Below, one piece after another: positions 34,128-45,963 of a stretch of 64,000 nt of DNA. Every line of letters begins with the position of its first letter. Position 1 is the first letter of the stretch. Origin of the DNA: Staphylotrichum longicolle (lineage: Eukaryota; Ascomycota; Sordariomycetes; Sordariales; Chaetomiaceae); contig JAHCVI010000003.1 of the NCBI GenBank assembly GCA_019096155.1, positions 2,480,001-2,544,000 on the forward strand, in the 5' to 3' direction. The notes beneath the pieces were generated by a model that worked only from the letters and a program-made list of their open reading frames with translations, ran no database searches and was not told the DNA's origin. The position numbers and the translations under genes are program-made.

Positions 34128-34586
34128 TTTGGCTATGGACTTTTTCTCGCCTGTTTCAGTGGTGGCGTTGATGTTTCGTTCGTCGGGCTGTTCTTTTTCG
34201 TTCGCTCGTGGAAGGGGTCGAGTTCGCTCGGGTGGGGGGCGGAATTGGTATCGTTTGCTGTCGCTGTCGCGGTTTGGGGATGCGAATTCAAGTTCGCGCC
34301 CATCGCCAGAACGAAGTCAACTCCACAAGGCTGAGGGTGGGAAATAATGTGGGGCATTGTGGCCTTGCGCATTACCCTAACCCTTATGGGAACCCAGCAC
34401 ATCGACATGTTGGCAATGCAAGGCCATCGTCTAGATTCCATCCATTCACTGCATCAACTCCTGCTCATAAGATGTCAATATCCTAGCAATCCCAATAGCC
34501 AATTCCAAAAGTCAAACAAACACAAGCCAGCACGCCATGCTTCTCCATCACAACTCCCTCATCAACACCTCAAACCCGCTTCCCCT
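34128..34586. other. Intergenic region between Vps15 and U2A'
   Basis: 459 bp that hold the promoter of U2A' and the 3' flank of Vps15. A telomere-like TTACCCTAACCCTTA lies at 34372-34386, about 245 bp upstream of the U2A' ATG. Confidence 0.5.
34372..34386 (-). promoter_or_regulatory. Telomere-like ACCCTAACCC box upstream of U2A'
   Basis: TTACCCTAACCCTTA, resembling the AACCCTAA boxes found in promoters of growth and RNA-processing genes. Regulation of U2A' is inferred from position only. Confidence 0.35.
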
Positions 34587-37500
34587 TTAAACAAACACCC
34601 TCTGCAAGAATCCAATACCATCACTGAAAAACAACACCACCCCGCTCCTATCCACCGACACACTCATCATATATGGAGACTCCAACATCGCCACGTCCAC
34701 CACCGCATCCAAATGGCTTCTCAGCAACTGCTGCTGCTGCAGCGATATGACCGTCGTCCTCGTCGGCCGATTCGCCCCCGCGGCCCGGCTCCCCCTGCCG
34801 CCCGCGACGACGCCCCATTGGCCGCGGAACCCGAAAGCGGCCCGCCCACCTGCCGCGGCCATCGCTCCGTGTTCAGCGTCATCGACCGGGGTGGCTGTGC
34901 GTCGCGTGAAGCTGGGCTTGCCCTCGTCCGGCTGCAGGCCGCTGTACACGAGGCTGTTCTCGATGCGCGACAGGTCCCAGAAGCGGAGCTTCTTGTCCGA
35001 GCCCGCCGTGATGATGAAAGCGTGACGCACCTCGCGCTGGTCGTCGGCCGCCCGTCCCGACGAGCATGGCACGCACCCCGCGGTCGGCGTTGCCCATAGC
35101 CGACGGCTCGATGTTGGTGGCGAAGCGGCCCAGCATGCCCTCGGGCTTGTCCTCGTCCACTCCCACGCCTCGTAGCCCTTAGGCCTTCCTTGTTGCCGCC
35201 GACGCGGTAGATCTCGCGGCAGAGCGTGCGCTCGAGGTCCCAGACCGTGACTTCGCCCTGTCCCGTGCCGCCCGCAACGCAGACCCATTTGCCGCGGCCC
35301 TTGGTCGGGTGGATGCAGAGGCGGTAGATGGAGCCCTTGCCCGGCACGCCCCAGCCCTTGAGGCGCATCTTGAAGCGGAGGTCCCACAAGTCGAGCACAC
35401 CGTGGGACGTGCCGAGGCATAGCCAATTGCGCCGGCGGTCAACGCAGAAGCACGTCGGCGTGCCGTGGTGGACTGGGTTCTCGAGCTTGTAGAGGAGCGT
35501 CATGGTGCGCAGGTCGATGCCGCGGATGACGGACTTGTTGGTGGCCAGGATGAGGACAGAGTTCGCGTCCTGCTTGAAGTGCTCGCACCAGACAGCGAAC
35601 TCGCCGTCGGTGAGCTGGTACTCGCGCAAGAGCCGGAGACGTGGGTACCGGAAGTTGATGCCGCTGAGGACCGTGTCGACCTTGACCACATGGACGCTGC
35701 CATCGCTTGCGCAACTGATGAAAGTGTGCGTATTTTCGATGAAGCACAACGCGAGCACCCTGGCGCCCGCGGCATGTTTATGCGTCAGTCGTGACCGGTG
35801 CGTGATGTTACGCTCAAGTCGTGCCGTGTCCCAAACTTTGACGCTGCCGTCGTCGCCTCCTGTGAGGAAGAATTGGTGATCTGGTGAAACAACCACCCGA
35901 TTGATCGCGCCGACGTGTTCCGAGAAAGTCGCTACCAGCTTGCCAGAAGGTTTCCAGGCGTCGTCTTTATTGGGCTGAGACGCCATCGAACCACTGGACT
36001 TTTGCCTCTTGATCGGCGTGACCAAAGGACCGTAGTCGTAAATGTCGTGTGGGTAGTTGTCCACGTACATGGCATCCAGCATTTTGATGATGTTAGGATC
36101 GTTGCCAGTGTAGGAGTGGTTTGCCCGCTGCCGCGTTTTCGCGTACGCTACCGCAGAGTCGGCTTCGGTGTTCGAGGTAATTCTGGTTGGGGCTTGGGTG
36201 AATGGTCCTTCCACTTCTCCAAAGGCGTTGGTTTCTGTTGTGCCGGTCTCCGGGCCGGACTTGCCACTGTCCTTGCGGTTCATGAGATTTATGGCGCTCG
36301 ACTGGTGTCGGAGGCCCCTTCTCATCGCATAAGGAGCATCCTGGACCGAGGCGTTGTCGTCAATGGGCGACAAAGTAGCAGGTCTGCCAGGCGCCACAGA
36401 CGGCCGCCTGGACGTATCTCTTGACCCTGCCGCTGACGTAACCAATTCGTCTTCTAACGGTCGCCTGCCGTCTACAGACATGGGAGACAAGTTGTCCCTG
36501 CTTCCCAGCCGTGATCGGTGGTTGTTGAGAGCCGCACGCCGCTTCTTTCCGACAGGGTCATCAATCGACATGGATGCATCAAGAAGCGCATCCTTGATGG
36601 TTCGTGGTGCGTTCGCATCTTGATCGGGGGCGACCAGTGGTGGTACAGACGCTTCCTCGTCGAACAAGACCGTCTGAGGCATGACGCCCAGACTGCGAAG
36701 AGGAATGATAGTGTTAAGCGCTGCCGTATTTGTCGCCTCCTGCGCCGTCGAGTCTCTTGCCTTGATCTGGCTCAGCCGCCAGATGAACTCTCTAAGCGCC
36801 AGCAGCTTCGGCTCGTCCTCCGGGGCAAGCCCCAAGTTTCGCAGCTTGTTCAGCCACTGTTCATCCTCCTCGTTCTTCGACGCCTTGACCAAGGCCTGTG
36901 GGTTGGAATCAAACCTAGACGAGACTGGCCCTGAAACGACATCGCGGAACTTTCTGAACGGCTTCCAAAAGTTGCCTCGTTCGGTTTTTGTTGCCCAGAG
37001 CAGCGCCTGATCAAACACTGACCGTGAGAGCGGCTTTTGAAGCGCCTCAAGCAAACCAAGCTCAGAGAAGGCCGGTATCCTATGCGGCTTGAGATAGGGT
37101 GTCAGCTGCGGCAACACCTGCACCCTCAGATATGCCGGACTCAGGAAGCGCGTGCCAGCGGATATGAATTCGGCAGCGGACTCGCGGATCCAAACGTTCG
37201 GATGCATCGTAAACCTCCCGATAATCCCAACAAGCTCAAGATATGTCGGTTTCGTCAGGAGGCCCAAGTTCGCCAGCTCCGCCAGGGAATGCAATGCTCC
37301 CTGGACCACATGCTCCTCAGGATCGGTTATCGCCTGGACCATGAGCGGCAGCATAAACTTCTCCAGAGTATTGCTCCCCAGAAATGCTGAGATGCCCACA
37401 ATCGTATCGAAGAAGGCACACTTCAGCATCCAATCCCTGTCATTCAGATAGGTATTGAGATGCGTAAGGATGATATCGTTGGCCTGGACAGCGCCAAAAA

Positions 37501-39334
37501 AGACGCATAGGTCAGGCACCGAGGTGAGAAACGCTCTCCGGACGAAAGGGTCCGAATCCTCAATGAGTGTCTTGGTGTGGATTTCGAAAACGTCAGTCAG
37601 TTCATGCCGAGCATTGTCGAAAAGCCCGGCAAAGGCCGCCTCCGCCTCATGGCCGGGCTCGACCTCAGGGTCGGCGAGTGCCACAGACCCGTCGGCTCGC
37701 AGGGTTGCCGCCATAGCGAGAAAGCGGTCAGCGGTGATGGCCAACTTTCCGAGACAAGAAGCGTATGTTGCCCGTACGATCGGGCTTGATGCCCCTTGCG
37801 AGTCCAGCAAGAGGGATTCCATCCGGGGCATGATGTAGTCGAGGAAGATCTGCGAGTTCACTGGGGTGATGACTTTGACGAGGTCAAGGAGCTGTGTGAT
37901 GGCACGGATGGCGGACACCACTACCATGTCGCACTTGTCCTTGAGCAAGGCGACGAGATACGGAAGAACGCGGTCCAGCTTTGCCTCATCAGTCAGTCGC
38001 TCGGCGAAGGCAAGCATAATATCGCAGGCCTTAATCCTTGCCGCGGCGTGCGAAGTGCTCCGGAGAGACGACACGATCAGCGTCAAGAATATCAGTGTGC
38101 CGTCGTCCGCAGATGGCTGCTTGTCGGCCGAGATGAAATGCTCATTATTTGGAATGTTCAACCGCACAGGGAAGTTTCCCAGGCCGAGCCTCGGGGAGAG
38201 CTGGCGCTCCTCGACGCGACCCTCCCCGTTTTGATAGCCGAGAAAATAGGAGATCTTGTCAAAATCCAGCCACACCCTCTCGATCCGATGGTCGGCTTCG
38301 CTGATATTTCTCAACGTCCCACCCGCGGCGTACGGACCAGATGAGAGATCGGTGATCAGCTCCATGTACTGGTGTAAAAAGCTGTAGAAGTAATCCGGAA
38401 ACACCTTGCCTTTCCAAAACTCCAGGTACTGCTCGGCCGAGTATCGCTTCTGCGGATCCAGCTGAATCATCTGAGTGATCATCTCCCGCAAGTCCTTATC
38501 CGGTATTGTGCTTAGGTGCGAGATGACAGGGTCATACTTGCCCTCCCGATACAAGAAGAGCTGGCTGAGGCTAAAGATGGGGGTCTCGAGGAACAGCTCC
38601 GCGATGACACAGCCGGCGCTAAAGACATCCATCGCCCAGGTGACCTGAGCGTCAGGGTCTGCTGTTTCGCCAGGCGGCAAGAACCGCTCGGGAGCCAAGT
38701 AACACGTTCTTCTCCCAGATGTATCGAAGAAATAGGAGAAATCGCCTGGATTGTCCTCGGGCAACATGACGCGCTTGAACGAGGACGAGAAGTCGGAGAG
38801 GTAGAGCCAGTTCCACGACGTCACGAGTATGTTCTCCGTCTTGATGTCGCCATGATAGACGCCCTTGCTGTGGCAGTCTCGGAGGGCACACAAGAGCTGG
38901 AAGGCAAGCCACTTCTTTTCGATGTCCTCGAGAAACGGCCTGGTGCTGAGGCGGTCGTAGAGAGAGTTGTAGAGGAACTGGCGAACGAGGTATCCGTTTG
39001 TTTCTGTCTCGACGCGCGTTGGTATGGGAGCATTCGGCACATCGGTCAGAACTCTACGTTCGCCTGTGAAACTCGCATCATTAGCACGGCGCGAGTTAAG
39101 ACATTCGGGATAGGCTTGCTCACGGAGAATGGCTTGCTTGTATTTGTCCAAGGACATGGGATATGGTTTGACGATGACCTTGGCCAGCACGACGCCATCG
39201 TGGTGTCTTGCTCGAACGCTCTTCATGAAGCCTCCTGTGCCAACGGATCGTTCGTAGACCAAGTCGGAGAGCTCGGGGACATCTATGCCCGCGCCCCCGG
39301 CACGGGGGGTTGCGAGCGAAAAGCCCTGGCCCAT
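34587..39334 (-). CDS. vps15: Vps15, regulatory protein kinase-like subunit of the class III PI3-kinase complex, about 1582 aa
   Basis: One long exon starting MGQGFSLATPRAGG, with Gly2 as a myristoylation site. Residues 25-320 form the kinase-like domain: HGDIKTENILV, then LSDFSSSFKRVMLP in place of a normal DFG loop, and YLAPERF. Residues 400-820 form HEAT repeats and residues 1180-1580 form the WD40 propeller (FFLTGGDDGSVKVWDTARLE, then ITAGSDKKLRFWDLSRIENS). Vps15 anchors Vps34 for autophagy and endosomal sorting. Near the end the frame shifts three times within 150 bp (about 35183-35188, 35159-35163 and 35045-35053): two missing bases and one extra. The net one-base change accounts exactly for the total length. 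The true end is SDGIGFLQRVFV with TAA at 34589-34587. Consensus error is likelier than loss of this gene. Confidence 0.93.
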
Positions 39335-40756
39335 GGTCGGTCTTTTCCAAAGCTGGCTATCTCAGGTTCCAGCTACCTTGGGCGTGATGTCAGGAGGGCG
39401 TGGTACATCTTGGTCGCGCCTAACTTGCGGGGATGGAATCGCAGTTGCAATGGCGGGGATCTGGTGTCGGCGGTGGGGAGTTGGCGGTCTGAGAACGTCG
39501 TGCACAGGCGATATTCCGGAAGTTTGACTGTTTGATGAAAAAGGATGTGGTGGGCTCTGTCGGTTCCAGAGGCAGGTGTTTGGAGAAGATGGAAGCAACA
39601 GACAAAATACAACGAGAGGCATGTGCCAGGCTGAGCTCCCGTCTTGTGATTGCCTGCCCTGGGACGGTGTGCATCCGCAAGACGTCAGGCAGCCAATCGA
39701 TCTCCACAGAGATAAGATAAGCCCTGCCGGCCCCGGCCCACAGAGCGTTGCCCATGAGCAAGGATCTTTCTGGGGGCAGATCCGGGTTCCACTGGAGCTG
39801 TTGGAGCTTTGATCCATGGTGCCACGAAATGCTTGTATCATGGAACAAATCCAAATCCGTAAGTTACCTTAGCCAGGCTCGAGCCAGGCATCCGGGCTCG
39901 AGCCCAAGTCTGGAGAGACCACGATGAGGTCTAAGTTTTAGCGAGGCCGCTAACTATGACTTGACGCTCAACCAGCATCAAGAAATGGTATGACATCAAA
40001 CTGACGACGACCGCAACACCCATCTCACCGATCAGCTTGTAACTGCTATTTCATTTTGAATCTAACTAGAAGAAAAGCTTGTCTCTACCAGTAGACAAAG
40101 GATATCCGCCGAGTATTGTGGGTTTTGTTTGGAAGATATCGTGGGCTTGCTAAACCTTCGAGTGAGTGCTGGTAGCTTGCTGGGTAGCTTCTTGGAACAT
40201 CCATCCCATCCTCGTCCCCAAGGGCACCGCCACATTCCAAGCCTGCGCGCTGGCTCGGATCCCATTACGCAGCTGGTCTCCGAAGTGTCGCTACGCCATG
40301 AAACACCAACTAAGGTCAAAACCGGGGTATATATAAAACAACGAAGAAAAGATGACAAGTGCTGCCGTGATTCCCAAAACCCCTCGGGCCATGGCCCGAT
40401 TTGTCACCCTGTCGGGGTCTTGAAGGTGATGAGTAGATGACTGGGAATGGTCTTGAAGCCTCAGAACACCAATGTCGATGCGCCGCTCTCAAGTCGTAAA
40501 CTCAAGCGAGGAGCTGCACCAGGAAAAGACGCCTCTATCCGGTAACCGAGAGTTCGCGTCCCACTGTACCGTGACAGCTGGACTCGAGAGGATGCTGAAA
40601 TCAAAAGCCTGCCTGAAGCCAGAGAAAGCAAAGTTGTGCCGTAACCGTAAACCCAAACGCCGTAGACAATGCCGCACCAAAACCGGGAGGCGTTCATCGA
40701 GCATCATGCGAATTTGAATCGAGAATTTGCGTCATAATCGTAAGCTGCGGTCAGGG
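39335..40756. other. Intergenic stretch, no gene seen
   Basis: 1.4 kb holding the Vps15 promoter and the 3' flank of the SH3 protein gene. A TATATATAAA element at about 40328 has no gene in a suitable position on either strand. Confidence 0.45.
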
Positions 40757-42574
40757 TCACGCCGCTGCCATGTACGGGTTCACACTGGATGTGTCGGTCG
40801 AGCCTTCGCCGTCGATCGTCTTCTTCCAGTGCTCCGGCAGGCACACGCACACCAGCGGGAATGCCTTGATTTCGCCGCTTGCGGGAGGCGAGTCGTCACG
40901 CACTCTCCCGGAAGTGTTCGACACTCCGCTGTCTCGTTGGGCTTGTCTGCGCGCCTCCCACTGCTCGGCACGTTCATCCACCACCCGCCCGTAGCCCAGC
41001 CATTCCCAAATGCCCACGATTTTGAGCATGTCACCCCGCTCCAAGAGGAACTCGTCGGCGGCCCGTGGCTGGTAGGCCCAGAGAACAGCAACCCGGTCAC
41101 CCGGGTGAATGTCGTCCTGGGAATAGTAGTCTTTGAAGAACGGCAGCTGCTCTGACTGCTGGCTCGCCATTCCTTGAGGAGACGACATGCCGCCGGAACT
41201 GGGCGACTGAGCGTCCTCGCCAATCAGTACCGAGTTGCTTGAAAGGGAACCGTTCCTCTTCAACATGGTCGGGGGTGGCCTCAGTACGCCAGCCGCGCCG
41301 CGCTCCGACGCCGGGCTGCTGCCGAAGCCATCCGAAGACGAATGGTCGTCACCTCTCCTCCTGCTTCCACGGTAGCCTGCTGCAGTTCCGGGAACGGAAC
41401 CGGCTGTGGCGGTGTGTCGTGATGGCGTGTCGCGGGAATGACCCTCGAGAGCCGACATACGGGCAATCCTTCCCCCCGGCAGCACTTCAAAACCGCCAGC
41501 TGCGGAATTCTGACCCATTTGTGTGGCCGGCGGGCCTTGGCGGGCAGGAGATGGCTGGTTAAAGATACTGCCATTCTGGCTACCGCTTCTCCTCCTCTTG
41601 TACAGAAGCAGCCCAAAAATTAGGGCGGCAAGGAGAGCCGCACCCAAAACCGAGCCGACAACAATGCCAGCAATTTTGCCTCCAGAAAGACCACCACCGG
41701 ATGCTGAATTATCGTTGGGAGCTGGCGTTGCGGTTGCCGTCACCGTCGGCAATGTTATCGGCGTAATGGTTGGGAGGACAACTCCCGCACACCTCGTCTC
41801 GGCACCGGCATTGTAGCAGCAGGTATCGGTCGAGTTGATTCCACCGGCAGCGCAATAGGAACAAAGCCCAGTGGTGCTGTTGCCATAGCCGCAGTTGTCG
41901 GGCTCATTCGTGATGCCCGGAATGCAGTCTCGCCTGGATAGTGAATTGTCGGGCAAGGCGCAGTTAGTAAAGTCGGCTCGGATTTGCGACTGGGCATTTC
42001 CACTGGGGTTGGGGCAGAGGGAGCGGTCAGCCAGGAAGTACGCCTCGGCTTGTGCAAATTGGGCCTGGTCGTCTGCGTCAGCTGGGATCTGGGGACTGGC
42101 AGGCGGAAGGGGTTCAACTCACGCATGTGTCCGCGCAGACGGGGCGCGAGTCGGCTGCAGCGAGTTTGCAGGGCTGGACAGAGTTCTGGATAATAGCATT
42201 ACAGATTACTGTGGTTGTGAAGCGTGCATAGATGTCGCTTGTGTTGGTGAAGTCGATGCCTCCGCAGCCAAGCAGAATCGAGTACCTGAGAAAGGTCAGA
42301 TCGACATGAAGGGGGTATCGTCTCGAAGCTGATACTTACTTCTCCCTGACGTACTCGGTCTGCACGTGAGACAATAAAAGCGAGTCGAGAGTCTCAACGT
42401 TCGAGGCAAATCGTAGGAAAGGACTGGAGAAGTGTCAGTGCCACCATTTTCCGACATAAAGAATTCCAAATCCACGTACAAAAGTCCCAGCACGTGGCTA
42501 TCCGTGGTGGATACGGAGGATGACTGAAAGGCAGAGCATGCCTTGGAGCCCTTGAGTGAAAGACACGATGCCAT
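40757..42574 (-). CDS. Single-span membrane protein with Cys-rich ectodomain and cytosolic SH3 domain (Fus1-like), 549 aa
   Basis: Four exons: 42574-42480, 42423-42340, 42285-42123 and 42064-40757. The N-terminal ectodomain (residues 1-210) has many Cys, in motifs such as CLSLKGSKACSAF, YSILLGCGG, RPVCADTC and NCGYGNSTTGLCSYC. A Thr/Ala-rich stalk leads to one membrane span (KIAGIVVGSVLGAALLAALIFGLLLY) at about residues 225-250, followed by KRRR. The cytosolic part is disordered, then an SH3 domain (AVLWAYQPRAADEFLLERGDML, then GIWEWLGYGRV) lies near residues 430-490. The protein ends SSVNPYMAAA. The layout matches fungal Fus1-like surface proteins, which may couple wall or fusion signals to the cytoskeleton (inference). 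Confidence 0.88.
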
Positions 42575-45500
42575 CGCGGCGGGAGATGTCGAGAAAAATG
42601 ACCAACAGAACGCGTCTGCTCCGGTATTGACTCGTGCTCGCCTTCTGAGGGGTTTGTCTCTGGCGAATAGTCCTTTCCGTATCCTCCGCCAAAATTCCCC
42701 TCGTTGCCAAATCGATTCCCCCCTTGTCGTCGCCCAAGAATATCGAAATGGGCGGTTGATGGTTTTGTTACTGCGGTGTCGTATTCATGGTCGTCCTCGG
42801 GTTTTCTCCTGGCTCATGGATCTGTGGCGCAAAGGCAGCCCTGATTGCTACCCGCGGAGCTTTCGGCCGCTCGGTACCACAGCGACCTGCTTGTCGGAGT
42901 GACGTCGTCAGGGCAAATCCTTAGCTAGGCGGATAATTTTCCCCGCGCGAGTAGAAGCCGGACTTGAGGTCGCAACAATGAAGTCGGCGTGTTTGCCTGC
43001 GGCGCAAGATGGTACGCGGTCTGTGTCAAACCCGAACAACGTGTAGTCGGGTGGTCAAGCCGGGCCAAGAGCAGCGACAGCGTGGTTCGCGCCTGTCGAC
43101 GGGAAACGCAGTCTGCGGTCCGCGTCAAAGAAGGGCAACGGCAACGGGAGCCGAGTGGTCGGTGGACGAGATGAGACAAGAGGGTCTGGTGGAGAGTGGC
43201 CAACGGTAGCCGCGAAAACTGACGCGAAGGAGCGACTGCGGCAGCTGGGTTGGGTTGAGATGGGAGGAGACAGAGGTTCTAGTTCAAAACCCAAGTGGGG
43301 AACTGCCTCTGACCAAACGATGGGAGACGGGAAAAAGTGAAAATGGGTGGTTTGAAATGAGCGTGACGACAAGAACAAGAAGGAGAAAGCCGAGCCTGGC
43401 GGTGTGGGAGGGCCGTCCGTGGGGTCCGGTGTCACCCCTCAGGACTTGAAGAAGAAGCGGGTGCAGAGAATCGAAGGAGAGATGGAAGCGTGCAGGTTTG
43501 GGGTGTTCAGCAAAACGAAACGGGAGATTGGTGCCAGACCCACGATCCAATTTCGCTTGAGGTTAAGGTCCCCTGGGCTGGCCTTCCCCATGAGGTTAGC
43601 ACTCTGATACCCCTGCCCGGTAGTGCCTCCCTCGACTGGGCATGTTTCCCGGGCTTGTGCATGTCTCAAACATCCGGAGCGACCTTGCGAGGTAATCGCT
43701 GTGTGAATTGCCAAAGGGGAGCTCCAGGGGCGGGAGACTGGTTGAAGCATGAATGATACGCAACCCATCCATGCAATGCGATCACTCAAGTTGGGAGCAT
43801 GCATCTCTCTTAGCATCCGAATTATAGGCTACATCGCAGTCCAGACCACCTCAATAATGGTGAGAGTCTGCTCATTCACGGTGATTTGCTCGTGGATAAG
43901 TTGATGGCTGCTGTCGGGTCTGATCTGTCATTTGTCTCCTGCTTGAATGGCACAACATTGTGAGCACTGACAGGTGGCTGTGTCCAAGCACACAAATTCA
44001 GTTTGTGTTTCCGTAAATCCTCAAGATGAGTTAGTGCTACAGTTAGCCGTTGATCTTGAACTCAGATGCGTAACCATGCTGTCCGACAAAGTCAGGTCTA
44101 AGAGATACGGGCTGACCCAGTTCTGGAGCTACTGAGGTCCAATTCGTCATCAATTCCAGCTTGGTCGCACAAGCTCCCATCGAATTGGTGGAGCTCAGCC
44201 TTCGCGCAAAGCTTCCGAAAACAGTGGGTCTCGCACATGGATTGTGGACCCCTGAGCAATTGGCTGGTGGAGAATTTGGGACAAATTCCCGACGGCCTGG
44301 GATCCGTTTGAGATCGAAACAGCATCAACCACACAACGATCTCTTCAGGATCCAGATATCCTTCCCGACAGTCTCTTCGAGAGCGTGTCTCATAACCTCA
44401 TGAAATTGTCGGGTAGCTCTCTCTGTCTCTCTGAAAACTACAGCAATATAAAATAAGCGCTTCCTGCACGCACCAGGGGCAGCGAGTGGGCGACTGAGCG
44501 CGGTGCATCAGGAAGCAGGTCCTGGCGGCCTATAATTGGCGTCCTGATGTTCTGGGCTGCAAGCCACCAGACACGGGTCGGGATGGCGCAAACCACACGA
44601 CGCGCTGTCTTGGTTCTGGACTGCCGAACCACACGCGCATCGGCGTTTATCTGGCCGCCCTCCCGCGTCCGCTCAGACCTTCTGGCATCAGGGACTCTTT
44701 TTTTGTCCGGCCAATGAGGACGACAACGGTCGGTATCAGATCGATTGGGAATGCTGCTGAATCTCGGTCGAGATCCAACCTGGTCTCTTTGCACTAACCG
44801 CGATGGATTGCTCATTGCACGTGTGTGTTCAAAGCCCACAGAGCTCGATCTCAGCAGAGCATTGGCCTGGTCTTCCTGGTGCCAGTCATCAGTTCTACCA
44901 CAAAAGTGTTGGCTCCCAGTCAGTGAAACATGACAACCACGTACTCCCAACGTGCATGGCCGATTATTTGACGTCCTCGTTCTTGCACAGGCAAAGTCAA
45001 AATGTCGACCAAGAACATGCTGTCTATGCCATCCGGGCTCTGTGCTTTTGGGCTACACAGTACAGGCGGCAAGTCCCTTGGAGGTCTCAGACCTGCGGCG
45101 ATCCTTGTGCCGCAGCCGCTGGGGACTTTATGCAACCTCCCCCGGATTCCCCAGGTTGGCCGACCACCCTTCAATGCGAACACTCAATGTTGTGCGAGCC
45201 CGGAAAACAGTCCCCACTCCCGTTACGCTCAGCCACACCCAGCTAACCACAAGAACGGAAATCTTGGACTCTCTAACCGAACGTCCAGTTTTCGGAGACA
45301 GACGGTCGACTCGTTTTGCCCAGAAACAATCGCTTCCAGATTCTGAGAATGGCGGGTTAAAAGGATCGAAGCTTAGCCTTTGATGTTTGGTATCGAGCAC
45401 CCTCGGTACCTGGTGCTTTCAGAGCGGTTAAAACGAAACTGTTCAACGTTTAACGGGTTGACGTGCGTCGGACAATGCTTGCCAACTCACCTCAGATGTC

Positions 45501-45963
45501 ACAGACCATCGAGCCGTTCCAGAGAATGCCATCAAGTAGACGTGTCCCCTGACCGTGTAGAGCACCAGCCCAGTCAGGAGAAACACCAAGCCACTCTCGA
45601 GCAACCAAGTCTACACAGCATATGAGGCAGTTCGATCTCTTCTTCTTTGGTCCTGTCACGGGCGTACACTGGTCCTTTCTTGAGACTTTACTGTAAAGTA
45701 GCAGGCAACAAGAACTTCCAGTGATCTGCAACGAATAACCTCTTGGGTACGGTACATATTACCATGTAAAGCCCAGTGTTCCAGATGGAAATGCTATACA
45801 GAGCTCATTGCCGCCGCGGCTGAGAGATCTAAGACTGCAGAGGGAGGTTGGCTGGTACAAGGCGATAAAATTAAAGACTACAATCCTCAGACTCCTGAAC
45901 CAAGAACAGTTTATATCGACGCCCGACTGAAAGCACGCGGTCTCCCTTCCCAGCTTTCCGCCT
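42575..45963. other. Large intergenic stretch, no gene seen
   Basis: 3.4 kb without a supportable gene, the longest gap in the window. The first 900 bp probably include the 5' leader and promoter of the SH3 gene. Open frames of 100-170 codons on both strands lack family signature or splice continuity. No tRNA-like box A/B pair was recognised. An unannotated non-coding RNA cannot be excluded. Confidence 0.45.

Noticed and set aside
38516..39535. 339-codon plus-strand open frame
   Set aside because: Complement of the Vps15 kinase-like region.
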